This document shows, in pieces, positions 18,911-27,904 of a stretch of 36,274 bases of DNA. Where the stretch lies: NCBI GenBank assembly GCA_024680595.1, contig JAILCB010000027.1:1-36274 (forward strand), in the 5' to 3' direction. Numbering within the stretch: position 1 is the stretch's first letter; the number at the start of each line of letters is the position of its first letter. This stretch comes from Lachnospiraceae bacterium (GTDB lineage Bacteria; Bacillota; Clostridia; Lachnospirales; Lachnospiraceae). Both the position numbers and the translations under genes were made by a program. Below the pieces are notes generated by a model. The model was not told the origin of the DNA and did not search any database. It saw only the letters and a list, made by a program, of their open reading frames with translations.

Positions 18911-20816
18911 CATCCACTTCCCGAATCCACAGCTCCATAGACGCATCAGACGGCATATGCAAATCGCCCCGGGGCGAAACCCCCACCGTCCCGACCTTAG
19001 GGCCGTCCGCCAGGCAGGATCTCTTGAACTGCTGGGTAAAAAACCTGCGATAGAAAGTCCGCAGCCATTTCAGCACCGTCTCCCCAGAATAGGAATCTCC
19101 AAAGGCCAATCTGGCAAGTCTGTAGATTTTACCGGGTCGGAAGCCAAAACGCAAGACATAATACAGGAAGAAATCGTGTAATTCATAGGGTCCCACCAAA
19201 TCCTCCGTCTGCTGTGAAATCTGCCCTTCCTTAGGCGGCAGCAGCTCCGGACTCACGGGGGTATCCAGAATATCCAAAAGGGTAGCCTTTAATTCTTCAT
19301 TACCACAGGTCTGGGCATAATGACGGACCAGATGACGGACCAGGGTCTTTGGCACACCGCCATTCACGCCATACATGGACATATGATCCCCATTATAGGT
19401 AGCCCATCCCAGGGCCAGCTCAGACAAGTCCCCGGTTCCTACCACCAGGCCGCCATTCTGATTAGCCAAATCCATGAGAACCTGGGTCCGCTCCCGGGCC
19501 TGGCTATTCTCATAGGTCACATCATGCTTATTCTCATCCTGGCCAATATCCCGGAAATGTCTGCGCACAGACTCCCGAATATCGATCTCCTTGAAATCCG
19601 CCCCCAGAACCCGGATCAGATTAACCGCATTCTGATAGGTCCTGTCCGTGGTGCCAAAGCAAGGCATGGTAACAGCTGTTATGCCTTTCCTGTCATAACC
19701 CAGACTGTCAAAGGCACGAACCGTCACGAGCAGGGCCAGGGTAGAGTCCAGGCCTCCCGAAATACCCACGCAGGCATATTTGGTGCGAATATGCTGAAGT
19801 CTCTTCTTTAAGCCCTGAGCCTGAATAGAAAGCACCTCCTCACAACGCAGGAAAAGCTTATCCTCATCGCCGGGAATAAAGGGAGAAGGGTCAGGAATCC
19901 GGGTCAGAACCGTTTCCGTCTCGCTTAGATGGAAGGGAATCCTCAAATAATCGTCCTCCTCCATATCTGAAAAGCTGCTATTTCTCCGTCTGTCCCCCCG
20001 AATACGCTCTACATCAATATCTCCATATGTAATACCATTCTTGAAAAGGGTTGCCTGAGCCAGAATGCTGCCATTCTCAGAAATAAGGCTATCCCCCGCA
20101 AATACCAGATCCGTAGTAGACTCTCCCTCTCCCGCTGCCGCATAGGCATAGGCACAGACCAGTCTCGATGACAGGGAGGAAATCAATATCCTTCTGAATT
20201 CCGCCTTTCCTGCACCCGCAACCCCCGCTGCCAGATTAACGATGAGGTGGGCTCCCGCCTTCACATGGCCCAGAGATGGCGGCAGAAGGGCAAAAGCATC
20301 CTCCCCGATTTCCGCACAGACACGGAAGGGGCAGGGAAGCGAATCATTCTCCAGGAGAATATGGGTTCCAAAGGGAATGTCCACGCCAAAGAATTCCGCG
20401 TCCTCAGCCGTATCCGGCCCCTGGGCAAAATATCGGCCGTCAGAGAATTCCCCGAAATTCAGAATGGTTTTCTTTGGAATCAGGCAAAGCAGCAGGCCCC
20501 TGTGAACCACTGCCGCCACATTATAGATTTTGCCATTCTTCTCGAAAGGCAGACCCACAAAAATCAGGGCATCAAAATCTGCCGAAAACTCTACAATATT
20601 CTTTAACTGCTGCCTGCATTCCAAGAGCAGGCTCTCCTGCAGAAACAGGTCTCCACAGGTATAACCGGACAGAGAAAGCTCCGGAAATACGATAATTCTG
20701 GCGCCCTTTGCCGAGGCTTCAGCAATAAGGGTCTCAATTCGCTCCACATTAAATAGGGGATCCGCCACCCGAACATCGGGGGTGACTGCCGCCACCTTGA
20801 TAAATCCGTCTCTCAT
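18897..20816 (-). CDS. nadE: Glutamine-dependent NAD+ synthetase
   Basis: Nitrilase-like N-terminus (IIVFPELSLSGYTCGDLF) and NAD synthase domain (GISGGLDSTLALLV, VVGTGDLSELALGWATYNGDHMSMYGVN). Confidence 0.96.
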   Translation of the reverse strand: MRDGFIKVAAVTPDVRVADPLFNVERIETLIAEASAKGARIIVFPELSLSGYTCGDLFLQESLLLECRQQLKNIVEFSADFDALIFVGLPFEKNGKIYNVAAVVHRGLLLCLIPKKTILNFGEFSDGRYFAQGPDTAEDAEFFGVDIPFGTHILLENDSLPCPFRVCAEIGEDAFALLPPSLGHVKAGAHLIVNLAAGVAGAGKAEFRRILISSLSSRLVCAYAYAAAGEGESTTDLVFAGDSLISENGSILAQATLFKNGITYGDIDVERIRGDRRRNSSFSDMEEDDYLRIPFHLSETETVLTRIPDPSPFIPGDEDKLFLRCEEVLSIQAQGLKKRLQHIRTKYACVGISGGLDSTLALLVTVRAFDSLGYDRKGITAVTMPCFGTTDRTYQNAVNLIRVLGADFKEIDIRESVRRHFRDIGQDENKHDVTYENSQARERTQVLMDLANQNGGLVVGTGDLSELALGWATYNGDHMSMYGVNGGVPKTLVRHLVRHYAQTCGNEELKATLLDILDTPVSPELLPPKEGQISQQTEDLVGPYELHDFFLYYVLRFGFRPGKIYRLARLAFGDSYSGETVLKWLRTFYRRFFTQQFKRSCLADGPKVGTVGVSPRGDLHMPSDASMELWIREVDALRP

Positions 20817-20874
20817 GAAATGTCCCTTCTCTTCAGTCTTTCACTGTATCACTTATAAACTAAAACGACTGCCG

Positions 20875-20949
20875 CCCTGCGCGGCTTCCAGCAGAGGTTT
20901 GCTTACTCTGCGTTCACATCTCTGTTGCCCTGCGCGGCTTCCAGCAGAG
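20875..20949 (-). repeat. Duplication of the hslO 3' coding end downstream of its stop
   Basis: 22 bp perfect repeat CCCTGCGCGGCTTCCAGCAGAG at 20875-20896 and 20928-20949. Confidence 0.9.
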
Positions 20950-21805
20950 ACTGCACCCGATCTACAGGAAAAGTATAGGCTTTCCCACAGAACTGGCACT
21001 TGACCTCCACGTCCTTGCCTTCCTCCACCATACTCTTCAGTTCCTTTTCCCCTACACTCAGGAGAATACTCTCAACCCGCTCCTCACTGCAGTCACAGTG
21101 AAAGCCCACAGCCATACCGGGACTGATAATAGGGTCAAGTCCTTCCATCAATAATTCAATCAGATCCTCCGGGCTCTTGCCCATTTTCAGATAGTCCGTG
21201 ACCGAGGAAATGGACTTCAGATTCCTCTCCACTGTGGAAATTGTCTCCTCTGAGGCCCCGGGCATGAGCTGCAGAATAAAGCCCCCCGCCTCTCTCACGG
21301 TATTCTCCCTATTCATCAAAACGCCCAGACCCACCGCTGACGGCACCTGCTCACTGGTTGCGAAATAATAGGTGAGATCCTCCGCAATTTCTCCGGACAC
21401 CAAATCAATCTGCCCTGTATAAGGCTCCTTCAGACCCTGATCCTTAATAACGCGAAGTGTGCCCTTACCAACAGCCCCCGACACATCCAACTTGTGATCC
21501 GTATCCCTGGCGGGCAGAAGCACCACGGGCTCTATGGCAAAGCCCTTTACATTCCCCTGGGCATCCGCAGTCACTGTGAGGCCCTCCACAGGCCCCTCAC
21601 ACCGAATCTGAAGCGTCAGCTTGTCATCTCCCTGAAGCATGGCGCCCATCATAAGTCCCGCCGTCAATAGCCTGCCCAGAGCCGCCGTCACCACCGGGCT
21701 AGTATTATGAAAGAAACGGGCCTTCTCCACCGTATCCCGGGTAGTAGCCGCAAACATGCGGACCTCCCCATTGCCGGAAAGTGCCCGTACCAAATAGTCT
21801 CCCAT
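20903..21805 (-). CDS. hslO: Hsp33 redox chaperone
   Basis: MGDYLVRALSGNGEVRMFAATTRDTVEKAR..., C-terminal zinc site FHCDCSEERVE...VKCQFCGKAYTF. Confidence 0.95.
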   Translation of the reverse strand: MGDYLVRALSGNGEVRMFAATTRDTVEKARFFHNTSPVVTAALGRLLTAGLMMGAMLQGDDKLTLQIRCEGPVEGLTVTADAQGNVKGFAIEPVVLLPARDTDHKLDVSGAVGKGTLRVIKDQGLKEPYTGQIDLVSGEIAEDLTYYFATSEQVPSAVGLGVLMNRENTVREAGGFILQLMPGASEETISTVERNLKSISSVTDYLKMGKSPEDLIELLMEGLDPIISPGMAVGFHCDCSEERVESILLSVGEKELKSMVEEGKDVEVKCQFCGKAYTFPVDRVQSLLEAAQGNRDVNAE

Positions 21806-21963
21806 GAAATAACTGCCTCCATTCAAAGCCGTTCTACAAAAACAATCTATAGCCAAAAAATTTTTTTATTATAATAATTTCCCGGCTTCCAAAAACTCAA
21901 TATATTCCCAAAAATTAAGCACAAAGCCCATTATATAGAATTCTTTTCTGTAATGCAATGCAC

Positions 21964-21992
21964 TTGACAATTCTTTTCTTTTTGTATAAAAT
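21964..21992 (+). promoter_or_regulatory. Sigma-70-type promoter upstream of tRNA-Arg
   Basis: TTGACA (21964-21969), 17 nt spacer, TAAAAT (21987-21992). Confidence 0.7.
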
Positions 21993-22101
21993 ACATTTCG
22001 TTGTCTGCAAGAGCAGTCCTAATTTTCACAAAAGACTCTTACAAGGCGTATCGGACATATCCTTTTCCGCCAGCCTATGATTGCAGAGGACACAGTCTCA
22101 T

Positions 22102-22175
22102 ACGTGCGTAGCTCAGCTGGATAGAGCGTCTGGCTACGGACCAGAAGGTCGCGGGTTCGAATCCTGTCGCACGTG
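22102..22175 (+). tRNA. tRNA-Arg (anticodon ACG), CCA not encoded
   Basis: Acceptor ACGTGCG/CGCACGT, D arm GCTC..GAGC, anticodon arm TCTGG-CTACGGA-CCAGA, T loop GGTTCGAATCC. Confidence 0.96.
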
Positions 22176-22184
22176 GGATTAGAG

Positions 22185-22228
22185 AAACGGCGTAAACTTG
22201 GGATAATCCCTTGTTTACGCCGTTTTTT
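22185..22228 (+). terminator. Rho-independent terminator after the tRNA, possibly shared with the convergent tetR
   Basis: AAACGGCGTAAAC-15 nt-GTTTACGCCGTTTTTT. Confidence 0.9.
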
Positions 22229-22229
22229 A

Positions 22230-22913
22230 TTAATCATCCAATGAAACACTGCCCTTTTCCAGGGCATTCATTATTTTCTCCCTTTTCTCATCCGAAAAGC
22301 CAACAGCCCTAACCGTCAGCTTAATGATATTTGTCACCAATTGCCTGACCCTTTCCTCGCTCTTCTCCTCTCCCAGCAAATAATTATACATTATTTCACT
22401 AATACCGCCTGCCAGAAAACGGGCCATACTCCAGGCTTCACATTGGGGAAAATCCTCCATATGGGAAAAACTCTCAATCCAAAACTCAGCCACCCTCTGG
22501 GTAATCTTGTCCCTCGTATTCAGAATAAAGGAATAGTTCATCCCCGAGCCATCAATATAGCTACAATTATTACTTGTCAGATATTTGATGAGATAATCCT
22601 TCATAAAGATATTATTATATAGTATCCATTCCTCCAAAGTCCTATATTTTATAGAAAATTGATTTTTTAAGCCTTCAATGTACTCGTCTGCAATAGTTTC
22701 AATACAGGCATGATACAAATCATCCTTGGACTCAAAATAGTAATAAAAAACGCTGGGCGAGGCCGATTTATCCGCCACTGCGGTGAGTACATTTCTTACC
22801 GATATCCCCTCGTAACCCTTTTCCTTGAAAAGTTCCATTGCTACCCTAATAAATACTTCCCTACGAATATTAGGATCCTTTCTTTTTCTCAAGCAAAAAC
22901 TCCTTCCAGACAA
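22230..22913 (-). CDS. TetR/AcrR family transcriptional regulator
   Basis: RREVFIRVAMELFKEKGYEGISVRNVLTAVADKSASPSVFYYYFESKDDLYHACI. Confidence 0.92.
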   Translation of the reverse strand: MSGRSFCLRKRKDPNIRREVFIRVAMELFKEKGYEGISVRNVLTAVADKSASPSVFYYYFESKDDLYHACIETIADEYIEGLKNQFSIKYRTLEEWILYNNIFMKDYLIKYLTSNNCSYIDGSGMNYSFILNTRDKITQRVAEFWIESFSHMEDFPQCEAWSMARFLAGGISEIMYNYLLGEEKSEERVRQLVTNIIKLTVRAVGFSDEKREKIMNALEKGSVSLDD

Positions 22914-22933
22914 AAAAACAAGTAAGACGTTTG

Positions 22934-24886
22934 CTATTGTACCACATTATTACCTGTCTCTGCACTAGAAGATGCAGAATCTGTCCCATCGACAGATTCT
23001 TTCTCCAAATCCCCTTTATTTCCACTGATTTCAGAGAGTATTCTCTTCACGCCCGCTGCCGATAGGAGTAGGAAAAAGGGTGTTCCTATGAAAATATATC
23101 TGGCCTTGGCCTCGAAGAGGAGCTCGAAAAGGTGAAGGCCTATCAGGCTCAAGGCCAGGACAGCAAGGGTTTCCGGACCCCTCAATTCTCCATTCCTTCC
23201 CCTGCTCTCTGAGCCGCCAAAAGGGGCTGAGGGTGATAGAGGACGAGAGCCCCTTAATTCTCCATTCCCTCCCTCTCTCTCTGAGCCGCCAGAAGGGGCT
23301 GATAGAGGGCGAGAGCCCCTCAATCCCCCATTCCCTCCCCTGCTCTCTGAGCCGCCAGAAGGGACTGCAGGTGATAGAGGGTCAGATCCCCTCAATTCTC
23401 CATTCCTTCCCCTGTTCCTTGGTCCAAAAACACTGAAAAGGGACAGGAAGAGAACCATGAGCCAAACGATTTGCTGCATACTGGAAAACTTGCCATAATG
23501 CCGTCCCTCAGTGTGAATCCACTCCATCACATAGGGCCTCAGGGCGTTCTCTCTGACAGGAGGAAAATCTCCCAGGCTTGTGCCCGCAAAGAAATTCCCG
23601 TCAATTCCCCAGGCGAAGGTTCCGTCGGCAAAGTTTACAAGGGTCTTCTTTGTTAAATGGGACAAAAGTCCCTTAATTCCCATAGACCGCAGCCTTTCCC
23701 CGGCCAGGTCCATGTCAAACCGTGTGCGCTCCTCCGGATCCCCTATGGAATTGGTAAGGTTGGTATCCTCATTAGAATAGACCCCGTTGGTCTCCTGATT
23801 TAATCCCATCATGAAATAATGGGCCATTCCGAAGGGTTTATTGGGGTCTAGATCCATATGAAGGGAGGGAATCAGGATGAAGGAAATTATAAGCTTAGTC
23901 ACCAAAAGAGCCGCCAGAAAGGATAGGGCTCCTTTGGGAAAGCGGCGGCTCTCGGCAGTACCCACTACCTCAGCTTGCTTCTCCGGCATCCTTTTAATCG
24001 ATAGGGTCCCTTTGGGCAAGCGCCGGCTCTCAGCCCTTGTCTCATCCCTTCTGCCCGCAAGCGCTTTGAAGGCCGTCAATAAGAGGACAGCAATCACCGC
24101 TATGACGGTCTGTGGCTTCAGGGCATAGCCAATTGCCGTAAGTATGCCCATAAGAGCCCAAATTATGATAGGATTCTTTCCCTCCCTCAGCTGGAAAAGC
24201 CTTAGGACTGCCAGCGGAAAAATAAGCCCCACCGAATCGGAGTAGGTGATTAGAAGCCAGGGGGAAAGCCCGATAAAACCCGCAAAAACAAGCCAGGTCA
24301 GATAGGCCCCCAAATAGGAATCCAAAAGGGTCCGGGCGATTCGGAAAATCAGAATCCCACAGGCAGAATATAGGATACACTGAAAAATCCCCAGAACCAG
24401 CACCGATTCCGTACCAAATAAGGAAGCTGCTTTCATTACCGCCAGATAAATCCAGACCAGCAGCAGATTATTGGGATGGGCAGAGAAATAATCCACCGAG
24501 ACCGCCTCATAATCCCCCCGAAGAATATGGAAAACACCGCCCAAAACTCCTGCGGGATCCCAGTCCGAATAAAAAAATCCGCTAATTACAAAGAGACATT
24601 GAATTGCAAAAAGAAGCAGAACGACTAGGGGAAAAAGTATTTTTGTCCGCTTCTCCAGAAATCCTTCTAAGGCTTTTCGGAAACGGTATAGAGGAATTGC
24701 AAAAACAGCCGTTATCAAAACTCCTATCAGGAACAACTTGGGATTCGAAAGTAAAAATTCCTTTTTCAGATAATAATCTGTGCCCCCGGCAAAAAAGAGT
24801 ACCAGAAAGAAGGTCCAGCCAAAGAGCAGAAAGTAAAGGATATTTATGAACTTCAAGAAATAATCATATATACGAACTCTTCTCAT
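22934..24886 (-). CDS. Polytopic membrane protein, probably GT-C glycosyltransferase-like, with in-frame repeat insertions
   Basis: Many hydrophobic helices (ILYFLLFGWTFFLVLFFAG, ...LLVWIYLAVMKAAS...); periplasmic-loop-like segments; C-terminal NGELRGSRPLSPSAPFGGSESRG repeats. Confidence 0.6.
   Translation of the reverse strand: MRRVRIYDYFLKFINILYFLLFGWTFFLVLFFAGGTDYYLKKEFLLSNPKLFLIGVLITAVFAIPLYRFRKALEGFLEKRTKILFPLVVLLLFAIQCLFVISGFFYSDWDPAGVLGGVFHILRGDYEAVSVDYFSAHPNNLLLVWIYLAVMKAASLFGTESVLVLGIFQCILYSACGILIFRIARTLLDSYLGAYLTWLVFAGFIGLSPWLLITYSDSVGLIFPLAVLRLFQLREGKNPIIIWALMGILTAIGYALKPQTVIAVIAVLLLTAFKALAGRRDETRAESRRLPKGTLSIKRMPEKQAEVVGTAESRRFPKGALSFLAALLVTKLIISFILIPSLHMDLDPNKPFGMAHYFMMGLNQETNGVYSNEDTNLTNSIGDPEERTRFDMDLAGERLRSMGIKGLLSHLTKKTLVNFADGTFAWGIDGNFFAGTSLGDFPPVRENALRPYVMEWIHTEGRHYGKFSSMQQIVWLMVLFLSLFSVFGPRNRGRNGELRGSDPLSPAVPSGGSESRGGNGGLRGSRPLSAPSGGSEREGGNGELRGSRPLSPSAPFGGSESRGRNGELRGPETLAVLALSLIGLHLFELLFEAKARYIFIGTPFFLLLSAAGVKRILSEISGNKGDLEKESVDGTDSASSSAETGNNVVQ
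23178..23431 (-). repeat. Intragenic tandem repeat, 72/66/72 bp, about 3.5 copies
   Basis: CCCCTCAATTCTCCATTCC..CTCTCTGAGCCGCCAGAAGGGGCTG starting at 23178, 23250, 23316, 23388. Confidence 0.92.
23922..24035 (-). repeat. Intragenic direct repeat, 78 bp apart
   Basis: GATAGGGCTCCTTTGGGAAAGCGGCGGCTCTCGGC (23922) and GATAGGGTCCCTTTGGGCAAGCGCCGGCTCTCAGC (24000); encode AESRRFPKGALS and AESRRLPKGTLS. Confidence 0.85.
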
Positions 24887-26307
24887 ATGGCAGAATCAAT
24901 TACCCCTCCCCCAAAAACCTGGAATTCATCAATAGCTAATTCCCGCTCATCTCCATTTCTGCAGGAATCCCCCACATTTCCGGCAAAGCCGTAGTCTGTA
25001 TTATCAGAAAGTCCCTGCTCCCTCTCAAGGGAATCCTTGCCGGGATTATGGCCTGCCCCCCTGCCTGCCTCATATAATCCCGCCACTTCATCTTCTCCGG
25101 GTCCTCCATTTCCCTGGGCAGATCCCGTCTCAGGACTATGGCCGGCCCCTCCTTCTCCCTGAACAGCACCACCCGTCTTGGACTCCCCTTCTCCCCGGAC
25201 AGAATCGCCCTCAGACCTTGCCTCATAGAAAACAAGGGCCTGTCCCGGCGTCACTGCACGGACGGGCTTCTCAAACTCCACCCTAATACAGTCCTTGCCA
25301 CATCTTGTGGCCCGGCACCACTCACCCTTATGCCGATAGCGAATCTTGGCAAACAGACGCCGGCTGGATCCCGGCTCCAGGTCCTCTACCGACATAAAGT
25401 TTAGCCCTGAGCAGATAAGCCCCCGGGAAAACACATCCTCACCCTCACCAACCACCACTTCATTGGTGTCCGGCCGAATCTCCGTGACATAGACGTGTCT
25501 GCCCATAGGCAGGCCCAGGCCCCGCCTCTGCCCTATGGTGTAATGAATAATTCCCTTATGCCGGCCCAGAATCGTCCCATCCTTAGTCACGAAATTTCCG
25601 GCCGGGGGACATGCCCGGCAGCCGGCACATCTCATAACCTCCCTTTCAATGAAGGCCCCGTAATCATGATCCGGAATAAAGCAAATCTCCTGACTATCAG
25701 GCTTATTGGCCACAGGGAGATTAGCCTCCGCCGCAATAGCCCTAACCTCATCCTTATCATATTGGCCTAAGGGCATAAGAGTCCGGGATAATTGTTCCTG
25801 AGTCAGGTCGTAGAGGGCATAGGTCTGATCCTTTATCGCCCCCTTTGACATTCCCAGGGAAAACCTTCCATTTCTCAACTTTATTATTCTGGCATAATGG
25901 CCTGTGGCAATATAGTCTGCCCCCAGTTCCCCCGCTTTTTTCAACAGGGCCTCCCATTTCACATAGCGGTTGCAGACCACGCAGGGATTGGGCGTACGTC
26001 CATGCAGGTATTCCGAGAGAAACCTGTCCACCACACAGGTCCGGAAAATCTCCCCAAAATCCAGTACATAATGGGGAATCCCCAGCTTCTCCGCCACCCT
26101 TTTCGCGTCCTCCGCGGCGGAAAAATCTATATTCCTTTCCCCCGCTACTCCTGACTCAGAAAGCTCCCCAGAGACCTTATCCTCCCGCCAAAGCTGCAGA
26201 GTAACCCCAATAACCTCATATCCCATCCTCTGCAGCAAAAGGGCCGCCACAGAAGAATCCACGCCGCCGGACATACCTACAAGTACTTTTCCCTTTGAAT
26301 TCGCCAT
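24883..26307 (-). CDS. mnmA: tRNA-specific 2-thiouridylase, with an atypical insertion before its last strand
   Basis: VLVGMSGGVDSSVAALLLQRMGYEVIGVTLQLW, GRTPNPCVVCNRYVKW, SQEICFIPD, IGQRRGLGLPMGR; start MANSKGK with AGAAGGA RBS. Confidence 0.95.
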   Translation of the reverse strand: MANSKGKVLVGMSGGVDSSVAALLLQRMGYEVIGVTLQLWREDKVSGELSESGVAGERNIDFSAAEDAKRVAEKLGIPHYVLDFGEIFRTCVVDRFLSEYLHGRTPNPCVVCNRYVKWEALLKKAGELGADYIATGHYARIIKLRNGRFSLGMSKGAIKDQTYALYDLTQEQLSRTLMPLGQYDKDEVRAIAAEANLPVANKPDSQEICFIPDHDYGAFIEREVMRCAGCRACPPAGNFVTKDGTILGRHKGIIHYTIGQRRGLGLPMGRHVYVTEIRPDTNEVVVGEGEDVFSRGLICSGLNFMSVEDLEPGSSRRLFAKIRYRHKGEWCRATRCGKDCIRVEFEKPVRAVTPGQALVFYEARSEGDSVRGEGESKTGGAVQGEGGAGHSPETGSAQGNGGPGEDEVAGLYEAGRGAGHNPGKDSLEREQGLSDNTDYGFAGNVGDSCRNGDERELAIDEFQVFGGGVIDSAI

Positions 26308-26395
26308 ACTATCCTTCTTCTTGTCATAATTAAGTGCCATCAGCACAGGCAAAAGTAAAAAATCATATCAAAATCAGTAAGAATACAAAATACGG

Positions 26396-26431
26396 GATTT
26401 CCGAATGCGCATCTTGCCGCATTCGGAAAGT
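26396..26431. repeat. Palindromic repeat family P2, copy 1
   Basis: TTTCCGAATGCG (26398-26409), 8 nt loop, CGCATTCGGAAA (26418-26429). Confidence 0.85.
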
Positions 26432-26501
26432 CATAGAATCGGGAATTTCAACAGAAATTCCTAATTCGTACGCGACCAGCCCTCGAGTAGCGAGTGGCGT
26501 G

Positions 26502-26556
26502 TCCCGCGCTATGCGCGGGATTTCCGAATGTGGCTCCTTGTCGCATTCGGAAAGTC
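26502..26556. repeat. Hairpin TCCCGCGC-TAT-GCGCGGGA followed by P2 copy 2
   Basis: TCCCGCGC 26502-26509 / GCGCGGGA 26513-26520; TTTCCGAATGTG 26521-26532 / CGCATTCGGAAA 26542-26553. Confidence 0.85.
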
Positions 26557-26661
26557 ATAATAATGCTGAAATAATACACTATCTCAGAAGTAAATACCAT
26601 AGCCCATCTACGCTTAATAATAGGGCAAAGAAAGTTTTTCCCTCCACCCCCATTATTACAA

Positions 26662-26690
26662 TTGTTTTTCCAATTTTTCCGTGATATTAT
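26662..26690 (+). promoter_or_regulatory. Candidate promoter of the DAHP synthase gene
   Basis: TTGTTT-17 nt-TATTAT, then RBS gaaaggaag before 26767. Confidence 0.45.
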
Positions 26691-26766
26691 ATTTTTTTTG
26701 GGAGAATCCCCATAACGCATAATCAAATACTATGACTTATCAGACATTTCAACAGAAAGGAAGCCT

Positions 26767-27798
26767 ATGGCAATCAATTTCGTAAAAAAACTACCCACAC
26801 CTGATGAAATCAAGAAGCTTCTGCCCCTAAGTCCCGAAATGCAGGAGGCAAAGCTTGAGAGAGACAAGGAAATCTCTGACGTATTAACAGGAAAAACCAA
26901 TAAATTTCTTGTCATCATAGGCCCCTGCTCTGCAGATAGCGAAGAGCCCGTCATCGAATACATTAACCGCTTAGCCCGGGTAAACGAAAAGGTCAAGGAC
27001 AAGCTGATTCTCATCCCCCGTATCTATACCAATAAGCCCAGAACCACAGGCGAGGGCTACAAAGGCATGGTCCACCAGCCGGATCCTGAGGGAGACACCG
27101 ACTTTGAGAAGGGCCTTCTGGCCATGCGGCATATGCACACCAGGGCCATTCGGGAAACGGGCCTCACCGCTGCAGACGAAATGCTCTACCCCGATAACTG
27201 GGGCTATGTCAGTGACATCCTCTCCTATGTAGCCATCGGTGCCCGGTCCGTAGAAGATCAGCAGCACCGAATCGTGGCCTCCGGCTTCGGCCTGCCTACA
27301 GGAATGAAGAATCCCACCAGCGGAGACCTGTCTGTCATGCTGAACTCCATAGTGGCAGCCCAGGACGCCCACATCTTCACCTACCGGGGTTACGAGGTTA
27401 ATACAGACGGAAATCCCCTGGCCCATGCCATACTCCGGGGTTCCGTCAATAAGCATGGAAATTCCATTCCTAATTACCATTACGAAGATCTGCAGCTGCT
27501 CTTTGAGAAATACAGTGAGCGGAATCTAAAGAATCCCGCCTGCATCATAGACGCCAACCATTCCAATTCCGGCAAGCAGTTCAAGGAGCAAATCCGCATC
27601 GTCAAGGAAATCCTCCACTCCCGGAAACACAATAAGGATATTCATAATATGGTTAAGGGTGTTATGATAGAAAGCTATCTGGAGGAAGGAAACCAAAAGA
27701 TCTGCGATCATATGATTTACGGAAAATCCATTACCGACCCCTGTCTGGGATGGGAAGATACAGAACGCCTCCTCTACCAAATGGCAGAAGAGGAATAA
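26767..27798 (+). CDS. aroF: 3-deoxy-7-phosphoheptulonate synthase (class I)
   Basis: FLVIIGPCSADSEEPVIEYINRLARV, RIYTNKPRTTGEGYKGMVHQPDP, GARSVEDQQHR, GMKNPTSGD, IIDANHSNSGKQ. Confidence 0.94.
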   Translation: MAINFVKKLPTPDEIKKLLPLSPEMQEAKLERDKEISDVLTGKTNKFLVIIGPCSADSEEPVIEYINRLARVNEKVKDKLILIPRIYTNKPRTTGEGYKGMVHQPDPEGDTDFEKGLLAMRHMHTRAIRETGLTAADEMLYPDNWGYVSDILSYVAIGARSVEDQQHRIVASGFGLPTGMKNPTSGDLSVMLNSIVAAQDAHIFTYRGYEVNTDGNPLAHAILRGSVNKHGNSIPNYHYEDLQLLFEKYSERNLKNPACIIDANHSNSGKQFKEQIRIVKEILHSRKHNKDIHNMVKGVMIESYLEEGNQKICDHMIYGKSITDPCLGWEDTERLLYQMAEEE

Positions 27799-27820
27799 AA
27801 AATAATTCCGGTACAGCCCT

Positions 27821-27865
27821 CCCGTCTTTCCATGGCGCATGGCGCATGGGGAGACGGGCTTTTTT
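27821..27865 (+). terminator. Rho-independent terminator after the DAHP synthase gene
   Basis: CCCGTCT (27821-27827) .. AGACGGG (27852-27858) then CTTTTTT; internal ATGGCGC duplication. Confidence 0.8.
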
Positions 27866-27904
27866 CCGCACCGGAATCATCTCGCATATTCTATTGGCAC
27901 AGGG

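Noticed and set aside
26560-26766. Possible T-box or amino-acid riboswitch before the DAHP synthase gene
   Set aside because: No recognisable T-box sequence (GGTGGNACCGCG) or terminator/antiterminator pair was seen.
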